Origin: CALNBC01 sp040768925
Lineage (GTDB): Bacteria > Bacillota > Clostridia > Christensenellales > CALWSW01
Assembly (NCBI GenBank): GCA_040768925.1
Contig: JAXGLZ010000001.1
Span: forward strand, 930,001-994,000
Length of the DNA: 64,000 nucleotides
Direction: 5' to 3'
This document shows, in pieces, positions 15,435 through 23,984 of this stretch. A program made the position numbers and the translations under genes. Below the pieces are notes generated by a model. That model ran no database searches and was not told the DNA's origin. It worked only from the letters and a program-made list of their open reading frames with translations. How positions within the stretch are numbered: position 1 is the first letter of the stretch; the number at the start of each line of letters is the position of its first letter.

Positions 15435-16541
15435 TCAGAATTTGTAGATATACGCCTGGCAGGGCAGGCCGGAGTTATAGATCTTCCGGCGCTTGTCCGC
15501 CCGCCTGCCGAAGCTTTTTTCGAATCCGGGGTGGGAGGAGATGATCACCGCCTGCCATCCGGTAAGGGTGGAAAAGGCCCGGCCCATCTTTTCGTAAAGG
15601 GCTTCGCAGGAACGGCGGTCCGAAAGCCGTTCGCCGTAGGGCGGGTTGCAGACGAGCCTGCCCCCGGTGTCCGAACGGGAAAGCCGGGTCGCGTCCGCCC
15701 GGGCGAAGGGAAGGTCGACCCCGGCCTTTTTTGCGTGAAATCTGGCGAGCTTCAAAACGGATTCGTCGATATCGCTGGCAAAAATATCTTTCAACGGCCC
15801 CGGCCGCTCCAGGGCGACGGCGCGCTCCCGCTCCGCCTTCCAAAGGTTTTTGGGAAGGAAAAGCCATCCCTCCGCCGCGAATTCCCGCTGGATGCCCGGG
15901 GCGCGGTTCTTGGCGATGAGCGCGGCTTCGATGGCGATGGTGCCGGAGCCGCACATCGGGTCCAGAAAGGGGCCGCCGCCCCGGTATCCCGAAAGCAGCA
16001 CCAGCCCGGCCGCCAGGGTTTCGATGATCGGGGCTTCGGCGTTCAGCGTGCGGTAGCCCCTGCGGTTCAGCCCCGCGCCGCTGGCGTCCAGGGCGAGGGT
16101 GGCGACATCCTCCAAAAGCCCGACCTCGACGATGATCTTTGGCCCGTCTTCCGGAAGCACGCGGACCCTGTGGCCTTTTTTGAGCCGTTCGACGATGGCT
16201 TTTTTGGTGATCGCCTGGCAGTCGGGAACGGAATGCAGCGCGGAGCGCGCGCTCTTTCCCTTGACCGGGAAGGCCGCGTTCCTGGGTATGTAATCCTCCC
16301 AGCGGAGGGCGGAAACGCCCTGGAAAAGCGCCTCGAAGGAAGTCGCCTCAAAGGAGCCGATCTTCATAAAAACCCGCTCGGCCGTGCGAAGGCAAAGATT
16401 CGCCCTGCAAAGGAGGGAAAAATCGCCGGAAAAATCCACCCTGGCATCCTTCGCGGAAACGTTTTGTGCGCCGATGCGGCGCAGCTCGTTTGCCAGGATC
16501 CCTTCAATGCCGAACCTGCAAGTGGCAAAATACTCGTTCAT
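15435..16541 (-). CDS. THUMP-domain 23S rRNA guanine N2-methyltransferase (RlmL-like)
   Basis: A 368-residue RNA methylase. The N-terminal THUMP-type region (MNEYFATCRFGIEGILA) recognises RNA. The C-terminal Rossmann methyltransferase has the AdoMet motif DPMCGSGTI and the catalytic NPPYGERL motif of N2-guanine methylases. Closest known function is the m2G2445 activity of the N-terminal half of RlmL/RlmKL; homologues in Firmicutes are often called YpsC. The start codon overlaps the stop of the upstream gene by four bases, so the two are translationally coupled. Confidence 0.88.
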   Translation of the reverse strand: MNEYFATCRFGIEGILANELRRIGAQNVSAKDARVDFSGDFSLLCRANLCLRTAERVFMKIGSFEATSFEALFQGVSALRWEDYIPRNAAFPVKGKSARSALHSVPDCQAITKKAIVERLKKGHRVRVLPEDGPKIIVEVGLLEDVATLALDASGAGLNRRGYRTLNAEAPIIETLAAGLVLLSGYRGGGPFLDPMCGSGTIAIEAALIAKNRAPGIQREFAAEGWLFLPKNLWKAERERAVALERPGPLKDIFASDIDESVLKLARFHAKKAGVDLPFARADATRLSRSDTGGRLVCNPPYGERLSDRRSCEALYEKMGRAFSTLTGWQAVIISSHPGFEKSFGRRADKRRKIYNSGLPCQAYIYKF

Positions 16542-17359
16542 CTTTGCTGCTTCAACTTTTCAAAATCAGGATCGCCGGAAAAATCCCGCTGCTTTGAAAC
16601 GGTTCCGCCCAGGGATTCGATGGCTTCCAGCAAGGCGCGGTAATCCGCATAATCCGCACCGGGCAGGGCTTCCTCCAGCACGGGGATGGCTTCGGCGTCG
16701 CCGTAGCGGGCGAGCAGAGAAGCGAAATACGCCCTTCGCTCGTACCTGCCGAGAAAATGGCGGACCAGGCGGTCAAAAACCCGCTTGTCCTTTTGGGGAA
16801 GGCCGGAAAGAAGGTCCAAAAGGCAGTCGGCGGCCTCGTCCGAAGCGCCCTTCAGGGCGGCAAGAAGCTGTTCCCGCACCGTTTCCCCCATCGCGGAAAG
16901 GCCCATGGCCGCGGCTTCGTTCAGCCCCTGGTTTTCCGTCGGATTTTTGACGATTTCCAGGTATTCAATAACCGGAAGGGCGGAGCCTTTCTGATTCAGC
17001 AGCTCTGCCGCGGCCCGGCGGGCGTTCAAAAGCTGCTCCGCCCGGTCGAATGCGCCGCGCTTTCCGCAAAGAAGCTCGTAAAGGAGCTCCTCGGAATCCG
17101 CCGCGTCCTCCAGGGCGTTCAGCAGGGGGTCCGGCGGGTTTTTCCCTTCCAAAACATAGCCGCAGAGCTCGTCCGCAAGTTTGGCCGCGCCCATGGCATA
17201 AAAATATTCGTTCGGCGAAACGCCGCCCGTGGCCTCGTTCGGCGTGTCCAACCAGTTCAAAAAAAGGTCGGGCATGTCCTCCTCGATTTGCGCCGGGTCC
17301 TCCCCCGCGCGCAGCTTTTTCAAAAGCGTGGCCTTGAACAGGCCGTCGATGTCAATCAT
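16538..17359 (-). CDS. Alpha-helical repeat protein of unknown function
   Basis: A 273-residue, acidic, almost entirely helical protein. Repeated Ala/Leu-rich helix pairs such as LLDLLSGLPQ, HFLGRYERRAYFASLLARY and EAIPVLEEALPG resemble HEAT-type repeats, best seen in residues 130-260. No catalytic motif or signal peptide is visible. It overlaps the TPR gene upstream by eight bases and the RlmL-like gene downstream by four, so it is made together with them. A scaffold role alongside the TPR protein is plausible but unproven. Confidence 0.7.
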   Translation of the reverse strand: MIDIDGLFKATLLKKLRAGEDPAQIEEDMPDLFLNWLDTPNEATGGVSPNEYFYAMGAAKLADELCGYVLEGKNPPDPLLNALEDAADSEELLYELLCGKRGAFDRAEQLLNARRAAAELLNQKGSALPVIEYLEIVKNPTENQGLNEAAAMGLSAMGETVREQLLAALKGASDEAADCLLDLLSGLPQKDKRVFDRLVRHFLGRYERRAYFASLLARYGDAEAIPVLEEALPGADYADYRALLEAIESLGGTVSKQRDFSGDPDFEKLKQQR

Positions 17360-19070
17360 AATTGTGTTCCCCCAAAATGCCGCTGAATACGATGCCGTAA
17401 ATCAGGCGGTTCGCGGTCCGAAAGCGCGACGCGGTGGCGCCGTAAGCCTCGATCATCTCGCTCTGGGTCACCTTTTCGCCCAGGGCGCGCTTTGCCGAAT
17501 ATTCAAGGGCCGCCGCAAAGGCAGGCACCCGTTCGTCCGTGATCATGACCGGGTCCTCGATGATCCCGGCCACAAACTGCCGCCAGATGGCGACGCCCTG
17601 ATGGATCAGTTCCTCCATATTGCCGCGCTCGGAAGCCTTGGAGACAAAAAGCTCCGGAACCTTCCTGTAATTGGGTGGAAGCTGGTCCAGGCCGTTGAAC
17701 ACGTTGATCGTGACTTCGGCCACGCCGCAGTCCATCATCGCCGTGAAGGGGCCGTCCGCCCCGATCAGCGAAAGCATGCCGAGATAGGTCTGCTTGACGT
17801 CCGGCGGGATGCGCGCGTCGCAAAGCCGGATGCGAAGCTCGCTCTGCGCCCGGACGGGGTCGAGGGTCAGCAGAATGTTCAGGGCGGCGATGTGCCAGTT
17901 GCTGCTCCTGAGCGCCCATTCCACGGCCTGTTCGAGCTCCGGCCGGGTGCTGCGCTGCTCCTCGGTTTCGTTCTGCATATCCGCGATTGAGGCGGAGAGG
18001 CGCAGCATCTCGCAAAGGGGAAGCTCCCGGGCGCAGGTGATGATGGGCTCGTAAACATCCAGCGCCTGCCTTTTGCAAAGCTCGATAAAATAGGCGAAGA
18101 CCGGGTCCTTCGGGTCGAGGTAAAGGGCGCGCTCCCAAAGCTTTTGCGCTTCGCCGATGCTTCCGAGGTTATAGTGGCAGACCGCGGCCATGTGGAGCAC
18201 CTCGGTGTCGCAGGGGGCGATTTCGAGGATTGCCAGGAAGTGTTTCAGGGCGCTTTCCGGGCGGTTGACTTCAAAAAGGGTGCTGCCCAGCTTGATGCGC
18301 TCGAACCGGTCCGAGCCGGGGATCGCGCTCAAAAAATCCGCTTCCCGGCTCAGCGCCGCCCCGTCCCCCATCGAATAGTAGATGAGCGCAAGGATGCACC
18401 GGATCATGTAATTGTCCCGGTCGCGCAGAAGGGCGCTGTTGCAGACGGTGAGCGCCCGGGAAAACTGCTTGTCGCAATAGCAGGCCATGGCGAGGTTGCT
18501 CGCCTGCTCGGTGGAATCGGGAGCCAGCGCCCAGGCGCGCTCAAAAAGGGCGATGGCCTTTTTGATGTTGCCCCGGTCCAGCTCCTCCATGGCCTTTAAG
18601 GACTGGTCCGCGATCTTCTTCCTGGATTCCTCGGAAAGGTAGCTTTGAAGGGATTCCTCCTCGGAAAGATGACGGGACAAAGCCTCGCTGAACACCGGGC
18701 CGATCTCCGGGCAGTCGTCCCCCAGTTTTTCGGCGATCCGGGTCATTTCGCGAAAGCAGATGATGGCCGCGTCGTACTCGTGGCCGTCCATATACAAAAG
18801 CGCAAGGCGGAAAAACAGGTTCGGGTCGTCCAAAGAGCCCCGCCACATGGCTTCGCAAAGCTCCGCGATGGCCAGTTTTTCGCTGCCCGCGTCCGCATAG
18901 GCGAAGCCCAGGCGAAGGTGGGCGGAAGGCTCCGTGGGGGAAAGCTCGATGGCTTTTTTATAAAACGCAAGGGCGTCCTCCGGAACGCCGGATTCCATGC
19001 GCGCGTCCCCGCGCCTGAGGAAGAAATCGGCGTTCTGGGCAAAGGGCACCACGTTACCAGTTCTAATCAT
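17352..19070 (-). CDS. Tetratricopeptide repeat protein
   Basis: A 572-residue cytoplasmic protein. TPR motifs dominate the first about 330 residues, for example AFYKKAIELSPTEPSAHLRL, ALFERAWALAPDSTEQASNL and KLWERALYLDPKDPVFAYF. The last about 200 residues form a different domain with no recognised motif. The start at 19070 is supported by AAAGGA five bases upstream and overlaps the hslO stop by eight bases. Placement between a helical-repeat protein and the chaperone Hsp33 hints at a role in protein quality control or assembly; that is inference from context only. Confidence 0.8.
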   Translation of the reverse strand: MIRTGNVVPFAQNADFFLRRGDARMESGVPEDALAFYKKAIELSPTEPSAHLRLGFAYADAGSEKLAIAELCEAMWRGSLDDPNLFFRLALLYMDGHEYDAAIICFREMTRIAEKLGDDCPEIGPVFSEALSRHLSEEESLQSYLSEESRKKIADQSLKAMEELDRGNIKKAIALFERAWALAPDSTEQASNLAMACYCDKQFSRALTVCNSALLRDRDNYMIRCILALIYYSMGDGAALSREADFLSAIPGSDRFERIKLGSTLFEVNRPESALKHFLAILEIAPCDTEVLHMAAVCHYNLGSIGEAQKLWERALYLDPKDPVFAYFIELCKRQALDVYEPIITCARELPLCEMLRLSASIADMQNETEEQRSTRPELEQAVEWALRSSNWHIAALNILLTLDPVRAQSELRIRLCDARIPPDVKQTYLGMLSLIGADGPFTAMMDCGVAEVTINVFNGLDQLPPNYRKVPELFVSKASERGNMEELIHQGVAIWRQFVAGIIEDPVMITDERVPAFAAALEYSAKRALGEKVTQSEMIEAYGATASRFRTANRLIYGIVFSGILGEHNYD

Positions 19071-19974
19071 GCGCGTCCTTTCGTTCGGTTTGGGCGGCAT
19101 TGGCGGCGGCGGCAATCGTCATCAGATCCTCTTTAGTAAAATTATATTCCGTATTGCAAAAATGGCATATCAAAGACGCCCCATTTTGTTCCTTTGCCAT
19201 CTTCAAAAGCTCCTCTTTTCCCAGGCCGAGGAGCGCGCGTTCCAGGCGTTCCCGGCCGCAGTCGCAAAGGAGCCGGGGCTTCACCGTTTCGATCATGACC
19301 GGCGAAAGGTCGGAAAAAAGCCAGTCGATGATCCGCTCAAGGCTCATCCCCGCTTCAGAGATCAGCGCCGGCATTTCCCGGGCGGCGTACATGCGCTGTT
19401 CCACCTTTTCAAGAACGTCGTTTGGGCAGCCGGGCATCGCCTGGACGATCAGGCCGCAGGCCGCGGTGACCCCCTGGCTGTTCATGTGGACGCCGAGGAA
19501 CACGGCTGTGGGCTGCTGCTGGCTGTTTGCGAAATAAGCGGCGATATCCTCCGCGATCTCGCCGGAAACCAGGGCGCTCTGGCCGGTGTACGGCTCCTTC
19601 AGGCGAAGGTCGGTGATCACGGTCAGGGTGCCGTCCTTGCCCACGGCCTCGCCGACGGGCAGCTTGCCGTTTTCCCTCGGGGGAAGGTCCGCCGCGGGGT
19701 TGCCGATCAGCCCTTTGACCGAGCCGTCCTGCCTGCCCACGCAGACGATGTTCCCCGCCGGGCCGCCGCCCTTGAAGATCAGGCTGACTTCCGCCTGGGG
19801 GACTTTCAGCATCGCGCCCATGACCGAAGCGCCCATCAGCGCCCGGCCCAGAGCCGCCGTGCAGACCGGGGAGGTTTGGTGCATCAGCCTTGCCTGCTCC
19901 ACCAGGGCCGGGGCGTTTATCGCATAAAAGTTCATCGCTGAATCGGCCAGCAGGCCCTTGATCAGTTCATCCAT
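19063..19974 (-). CDS. hslO: Redox-regulated chaperone Hsp33
   Basis: A 303-residue Hsp33. The N-terminal substrate-binding domain contains family segments such as LGRALMGASVMGAMLK and GVTAACGLIVQAMPGC. The C-terminal redox switch has the four zinc-binding cysteines as CDCGRERL and ICHFCNTEY (CxC and CxxC). Under oxidative stress these cysteines form disulfides and the protein becomes a holding chaperone. It overlaps both neighbours by eight bases, so expression is tied to the TPR and methyltransferase genes. Confidence 0.95.
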   Translation of the reverse strand: MDELIKGLLADSAMNFYAINAPALVEQARLMHQTSPVCTAALGRALMGASVMGAMLKVPQAEVSLIFKGGGPAGNIVCVGRQDGSVKGLIGNPAADLPPRENGKLPVGEAVGKDGTLTVITDLRLKEPYTGQSALVSGEIAEDIAAYFANSQQQPTAVFLGVHMNSQGVTAACGLIVQAMPGCPNDVLEKVEQRMYAAREMPALISEAGMSLERIIDWLFSDLSPVMIETVKPRLLCDCGRERLERALLGLGKEELLKMAKEQNGASLICHFCNTEYNFTKEDLMTIAAAANAAQTERKDAHD

Positions 19975-20728
19975 GTTGTTTCTCCGTTGGTTTTCTTCCG
20001 GTAAAAAGCAGCCGTTCGGAATTCCGTTTCGGCGCTTTTAGGGTATCAAAGTCAACGACGGCGGCATCCTCGAAGCCGCAGTCCGCCATGTGGGCCAAAA
20101 GCTCCTCCGAAGAATGGGCGCGCTGAATATGCCGTTCAAAAAAGCGCTCGTAGCTCTGCCCGTCCGCGCTCAAAAAACAGGTAAGCTCCATTTCCAGCAG
20201 TCTGGAGGAAGGGTCGTAGGCGTTTTTCCAAAGGTAAGCCGCCCGTTCCGACGTTTCGCCAAAGGTGTTGCCCCACAATAGGTTCTCCAGCTTGTGGCGG
20301 GAGCTTACGTCAAAACAGAGCAGCCCGCCGGGCGAAAGAACGTCAAAAGCGCTGCTGAAAAAGGCGCGCACCGCCGAAGCGCTCGTGAGATAGTTTACTC
20401 CGTCGCAGGAGGAATTGACAACGTCCTGTTTTTTGTGGACCGAAAGCGCGGTCATGGACTGGCGCGCAAAAGGGATCCGAAGGCCCGCCGCGCGCGCTTT
20501 TTTCGCGGCGATGTCCAGCATGCTTTCGGAAAGGTCGATCCCTGTGACCGTGTGACCGGCTTTTGCCAGAGGAATCGTAATATTCCCGGTGCCGCAGGCC
20601 GCGTCCAGTATTTTCAAAGGGCCGGTCAGGCCGTTTTTTTCATAAAGCGAAAGCAGCTTCCCAGCCCAGGCGGAATAATCCACTTCCGCCATGAAAAGAT
20701 CGTAAATTTCGGAAAATCGCTGGTACAT
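19967..20728 (-). CDS. Class I SAM-dependent methyltransferase
   Basis: A 253-residue methyltransferase with AdoMet motif I (LKILDAACGTGNITI) and the motif II acid in VTGIDLSESML. The N-terminus (YQRFSEIYDLFM) matches a group of small-molecule methyltransferases common in Firmicutes. The methyl acceptor cannot be predicted. It begins three bases after the M20 amidohydrolase gene and overlaps hslO by eight bases. Confidence 0.85.
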   Translation of the reverse strand: MYQRFSEIYDLFMAEVDYSAWAGKLLSLYEKNGLTGPLKILDAACGTGNITIPLAKAGHTVTGIDLSESMLDIAAKKARAAGLRIPFARQSMTALSVHKKQDVVNSSCDGVNYLTSASAVRAFFSSAFDVLSPGGLLCFDVSSRHKLENLLWGNTFGETSERAAYLWKNAYDPSSRLLEMELTCFLSADGQSYERFFERHIQRAHSSEELLAHMADCGFEDAAVVDFDTLKAPKRNSERLLFTGRKPTEKQHG

Positions 20729-20731
20729 GGC

Positions 20732-21880
20732 CTACTCCAGTCCGATGATGCGGCGGTAGATCTCGATCCCGCCCAAAAGGTCCGCCTCGTCGAAATTGAA
20801 GCGGGGGCTGTGCAGCGGTTCGCCGTAGTTTTTGCCGCCCACGCCGAGCAGGAAGAAAAGCCCCGGCACATACCGCTGATAAAAGGAAAAATCCTCCGCC
20901 GCCATGATCTCGTCCATGACCATGACGCCGTCCCTCTCGGCGAGGGAAAGCACCAAATCGACAAGGTGGCGGGGATTGCTCAGCACGGGATAATGCATGA
21001 CTTCGGTGAATTCGCAGTGAACCTCGCTGACCTTTTCCATCCCTTTGAGGATGTTTTTGATCCTGCGTTTGACGTGCTCATGGACGGAATCCTTGAAGGT
21101 GCGCACCGTTCCGTTCATCACGACCTTGTCCGCGATGATGTTTCGCGCCTGGCCGCCTTCGATTTTGCCGATGGTCAGCAGCGCTTTTTCCTGGGGGCCG
21201 ACGGAACGGGTCACGATGGTCTGCAGGGCCGAAATGATCTCCGCCGAGGCGACGATGGCGTCGATCCCCTCGTGGGGGGAAGCGCCGTGGGCGCTTTTGC
21301 CGTTGACGGTGATGTCGAACTCGCAGGTTTGGGCCATCATCGGCCCTTCGCGCAGACCGATCATACCGGACGGCACGTCCGGCCAGACGTGCATGCCGAA
21401 AATGCGGTCGACCTTCGGATCGCAGAGCGCCCCTTCCTCAACCATACGCGCGGCGCCGCCGATATGCTCCTCCGCCGGCTGGAACAACAGCACGATATTT
21501 TGGTCAAGCCGTTCGCGGTTATTTGCAACGAGCTTTGCAAAAGCCAAAAGGGCCGCGGCGTGACCGTCGTGACCGCATGCGTGCATAAAGCCTTCGTGGC
21601 AGGAGGAGAATTCGGCGCCGGTTTGCTCAACAATCGCAAGGGCGTCGATATCCGCCCGGAAAGCCGTGGTGGGTTTTGGTTCCCCGGGGGCGCGAAACAC
21701 GGCCTTGACCCCGGTGTCCGCAATGGTTTCCAGATGATCCGGCGAGAGCGCCGTCAGTTTTTTCAGGATGTACGCCTGGGTATCGCGCTCTTGATATCCA
21801 AGCTCCGGTATTCTGTGCAGATCGCGGCGAAGGGCGGTAACCTCGCCCAGCAATTCCGCGACTTTGGGATGAAGCTTCAA
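20732..21880 (-). CDS. M20-family metallo-amidohydrolase
   Basis: A 382-residue M20D peptidase/amidohydrolase. The N-terminal LRRDLHRIPELGYQE is typical of N-acyl-amino-acid deacylases and hippurate hydrolases. Metal-binding residues are seen in MHACGHDGHAA, PAEEHIGGA and IFGMHVWP. It likely cleaves an N-acyl group from an amino acid. It is the first gene of the seven-gene minus-strand operon and has a recognisable promoter. Confidence 0.88.
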   Translation of the reverse strand: MKLHPKVAELLGEVTALRRDLHRIPELGYQERDTQAYILKKLTALSPDHLETIADTGVKAVFRAPGEPKPTTAFRADIDALAIVEQTGAEFSSCHEGFMHACGHDGHAAALLAFAKLVANNRERLDQNIVLLFQPAEEHIGGAARMVEEGALCDPKVDRIFGMHVWPDVPSGMIGLREGPMMAQTCEFDITVNGKSAHGASPHEGIDAIVASAEIISALQTIVTRSVGPQEKALLTIGKIEGGQARNIIADKVVMNGTVRTFKDSVHEHVKRRIKNILKGMEKVSEVHCEFTEVMHYPVLSNPRHLVDLVLSLAERDGVMVMDEIMAAEDFSFYQRYVPGLFFLLGVGGKNYGEPLHSPRFNFDEADLLGGIEIYRRIIGLE

Positions 21881-21909
21881 TTGAATGTCCTCGTGAATTT
21901 GGGTTTACT

Positions 21910-21940
21910 ATTATAATACTCGAAAGAGGGCAAATGTCAA
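21910..21940 (-). promoter_or_regulatory. Promoter of the amidohydrolase-Nudix operon
   Basis: On the minus strand a perfect TTGACA (21935-21940) is followed by TATTAT at 16 bases (21913-21918) and an overlapping TATAAT at 19 bases (21910-21915). Confidence 0.65.
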
Positions 21941-21971
21941 AGTTATTAAGCCTTGCCAAACCGCTCAAAAG

Positions 21972-22000
21972 TTGGTTTTTTGACCTTGGGGTGGTATAAT
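21972..22000 (+). promoter_or_regulatory. Promoter of the nucleoside phosphorylase gene
   Basis: TTGGTT (21972-21977) and TATAAT (21995-22000) are 17 bases apart. The leader that follows is about 105 bases long and contains the direct repeat TTTGGAACGCG twice (about 22049-22071). Confidence 0.5.
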
Positions 22001-22112
22001 AATCAAATCAAAGTTCGGCACATGAACATTGCGGTTTTTGCCGGACCGCGTTTGGAACGCGGTTTGGAACGCGAAAAACGGCTTGCCGGCGGAAGGGGGA
22101 ACAGGGGCCAAA

Positions 22113-23426
22113 ATGCGCGCGGTTGACATCATACTGAAAAAGAGATACGGCCATGAGCTGACGGCGGCGGAGATCCGCTTCGTCGTTTCCGGCTGCGTAA
22201 CCGGGGAAGTTCCGGATTACCAGCTTTCCGCCCTGCTTATGGCCATCTGTTTTCAGGGGATGAGCAAATCGGAAACAGCGGAGCTCACCATGGCCATGGA
22301 GCATTCGGGGGAGGTGGTGGACCTTTCAGAGATCCCGGGGATCAAGGTCGACAAGCATTCCACCGGCGGCGTGGGGGACACGACGACGCTGATCCTCGCG
22401 CCCCTGGTCGCGGCCTGCGGCGTGCCCGTGGCCAAGATGAGCGGCCGGGGCCTCGGGCATACCGGCGGCACCCTTGACAAACTGGAATCCGTCACCGGCG
22501 TGCGGGTGGATCTGGATACGGAAACCTTCCTCCGCACGGTCAGGCGAACCGGCCTGGCGGTCATCGGCCAATCCGCGAGCCTGGTTCCAGCGGATAAGAT
22601 CCTCTATGCCCTGCGGGACGTTACCGGCACCGTGGACAGCATTCCCCTCATCGCCTCCAGCATCATGAGCAAAAAGCTCGCCGCCGGCAGCGACGCCATC
22701 GTGCTGGACGTCAAGACCGGCTCCGGCGCCTTCATGAAGGACCCGAAGGATGCAATGACGCTTGCTCGGGTGATGGTGGAAATCGGCGATTCCGTGGGAA
22801 AGCGCACCGTGGCGCTGATCACGGACATGAGCCAGCCCCTTGGCCGCGCCGTGGGGAACGCTTTGGAGCTTCGGGAGGCGATCCTCGCCCTGCAAGGAAA
22901 GATCCCCGAGGACGACAACCTGATGAAGGTCGCCCTTGCCCTTGGTGAAAGGATGCTGCTGCTCGGCAAAGCGGCAAAAAGCGCGGAAGAAGCGCGGGCA
23001 AAGCTGCTCGATGCGAAAAACAGCGGCGCAGGCCTGGAAAAGCTCAAAGAGCTGCTTATCGCCCTTGGAGGAGACGGCCGCTGCTGCGACTCGCCGGACG
23101 ATCTGCTGACCGCAAGGCTGGTCATTCCCCTGCGGGCGGAGAAGGGCGGATTCGTTTGCGCCATGGACACCCTTGCGATCGGCGAGGCCTCGCTGCTGCT
23201 CGGCGCGGGAAGGAGCAAAAAGACGGATGTGATCGACCCGGGGGTGGGCATCGTCTTTGCCGTTCGGCTGGGCGAGCGCGTGGAAGCGGGGGAGGAGATC
23301 GCGACGGTTTACGCAAACGATGAAACCAGGGCGCAATCCGCGATAAAGCTGCTGAAAGAAGCGGTAACGATCGAAACGACACCGCCCAAAGCGCTTCCGC
23401 CGCTGATTTACGGCAGCGCGGAATGA
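22113..23426 (+). CDS. pdp: Pyrimidine-nucleoside (thymidine) phosphorylase
   Basis: A 437-residue enzyme that splits thymidine, uridine or deoxyuridine with phosphate for pyrimidine salvage. The phosphate- and pyrimidine-binding signature is present as SGRGLGHTGGTLDKLES, preceded by DKHSTGGVGDTT. The C-terminal domain is complete. The start at 22113 begins MRAVDIILKKRYG, the usual family N-terminus; a longer in-frame start is not supported. DeoA-type and Pdp-type enzymes cannot be separated with certainty by eye. The gene is monocistronic and lies upstream of a tRNA gene. Confidence 0.92.
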   Translation: MRAVDIILKKRYGHELTAAEIRFVVSGCVTGEVPDYQLSALLMAICFQGMSKSETAELTMAMEHSGEVVDLSEIPGIKVDKHSTGGVGDTTTLILAPLVAACGVPVAKMSGRGLGHTGGTLDKLESVTGVRVDLDTETFLRTVRRTGLAVIGQSASLVPADKILYALRDVTGTVDSIPLIASSIMSKKLAAGSDAIVLDVKTGSGAFMKDPKDAMTLARVMVEIGDSVGKRTVALITDMSQPLGRAVGNALELREAILALQGKIPEDDNLMKVALALGERMLLLGKAAKSAEEARAKLLDAKNSGAGLEKLKELLIALGGDGRCCDSPDDLLTARLVIPLRAEKGGFVCAMDTLAIGEASLLLGAGRSKKTDVIDPGVGIVFAVRLGERVEAGEEIATVYANDETRAQSAIKLLKEAVTIETTPPKALPPLIYGSAE

Positions 23427-23606
23427 TGCCCGAAGACCAGGCCGAAAGGAGCGCCGCCGGCCAAAGACGCGGAAAAAAACCGGCTTTTCGCGCAGAAAAA
23501 TCCAAAAAGCGGGGGGAAAAGAAACGGTCGGCAAAAACCGGCCGAAAGCGTTTTTCAGCATTGGCGAAAACCTTCTGACGCCCGCGCTTTGGCAGCGGTA
23601 TTCCGC

Positions 23607-23635
23607 TTGTAAAAGAACGATCCTTATGGCATACT
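23607..23635 (+). promoter_or_regulatory. Promoter of tRNA-Leu
   Basis: TTGTAA (23607-23612) and CATACT (23630-23635) are 17 bases apart. The predicted start is a few bases before the mature tRNA. Confidence 0.6.
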
Positions 23636-23645
23636 TATACTTGCC

Positions 23646-23728
23646 GCGCGTGTGGTGGAACGGCATACACAACGGACTTAAAATCCGTCGGGGAAACCTT
23701 GCGGGTTCGAATCCCGCCGCGCGCACCA
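23646..23728 (+). tRNA. tRNA-Leu (anticodon UAA)
   Basis: A complete 83-base tRNA. The acceptor arm GCGCGTG pairs with CGCGCGC, the anticodon stem-loop reads ACGGACTTAAAATCCGT with anticodon TAA, and the T arm is GCGGGTTCGAATCCCGC. A long variable arm, as expected for leucine tRNAs, lies between them. The 3' CCA is encoded. No integrated element is seen directly at its 3' end. Confidence 0.95.
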
Positions 23729-23984
23729 TATAAGAAACAAGTAACCGCGCAGGTTTGCGCGGTTCTTGCTTTTAGGGTTCACGATACGGGTTTAAGGCTT
23801 TCAATGCTGCCGGACTATTCTCGTTTATTTTCATTTTACTCTGGCAATATACTTTGACAAGCAAAATAATTTTTTACATGGGGTTATAGCCTATGGTGCT
23901 CTCGCTCAACAGTACGCGCCGGCAACAAAGTCTGGCGGCGGCTTTGGCGCAGTGGGATGGATCCGGGAAACAAAGAAGTTTTGA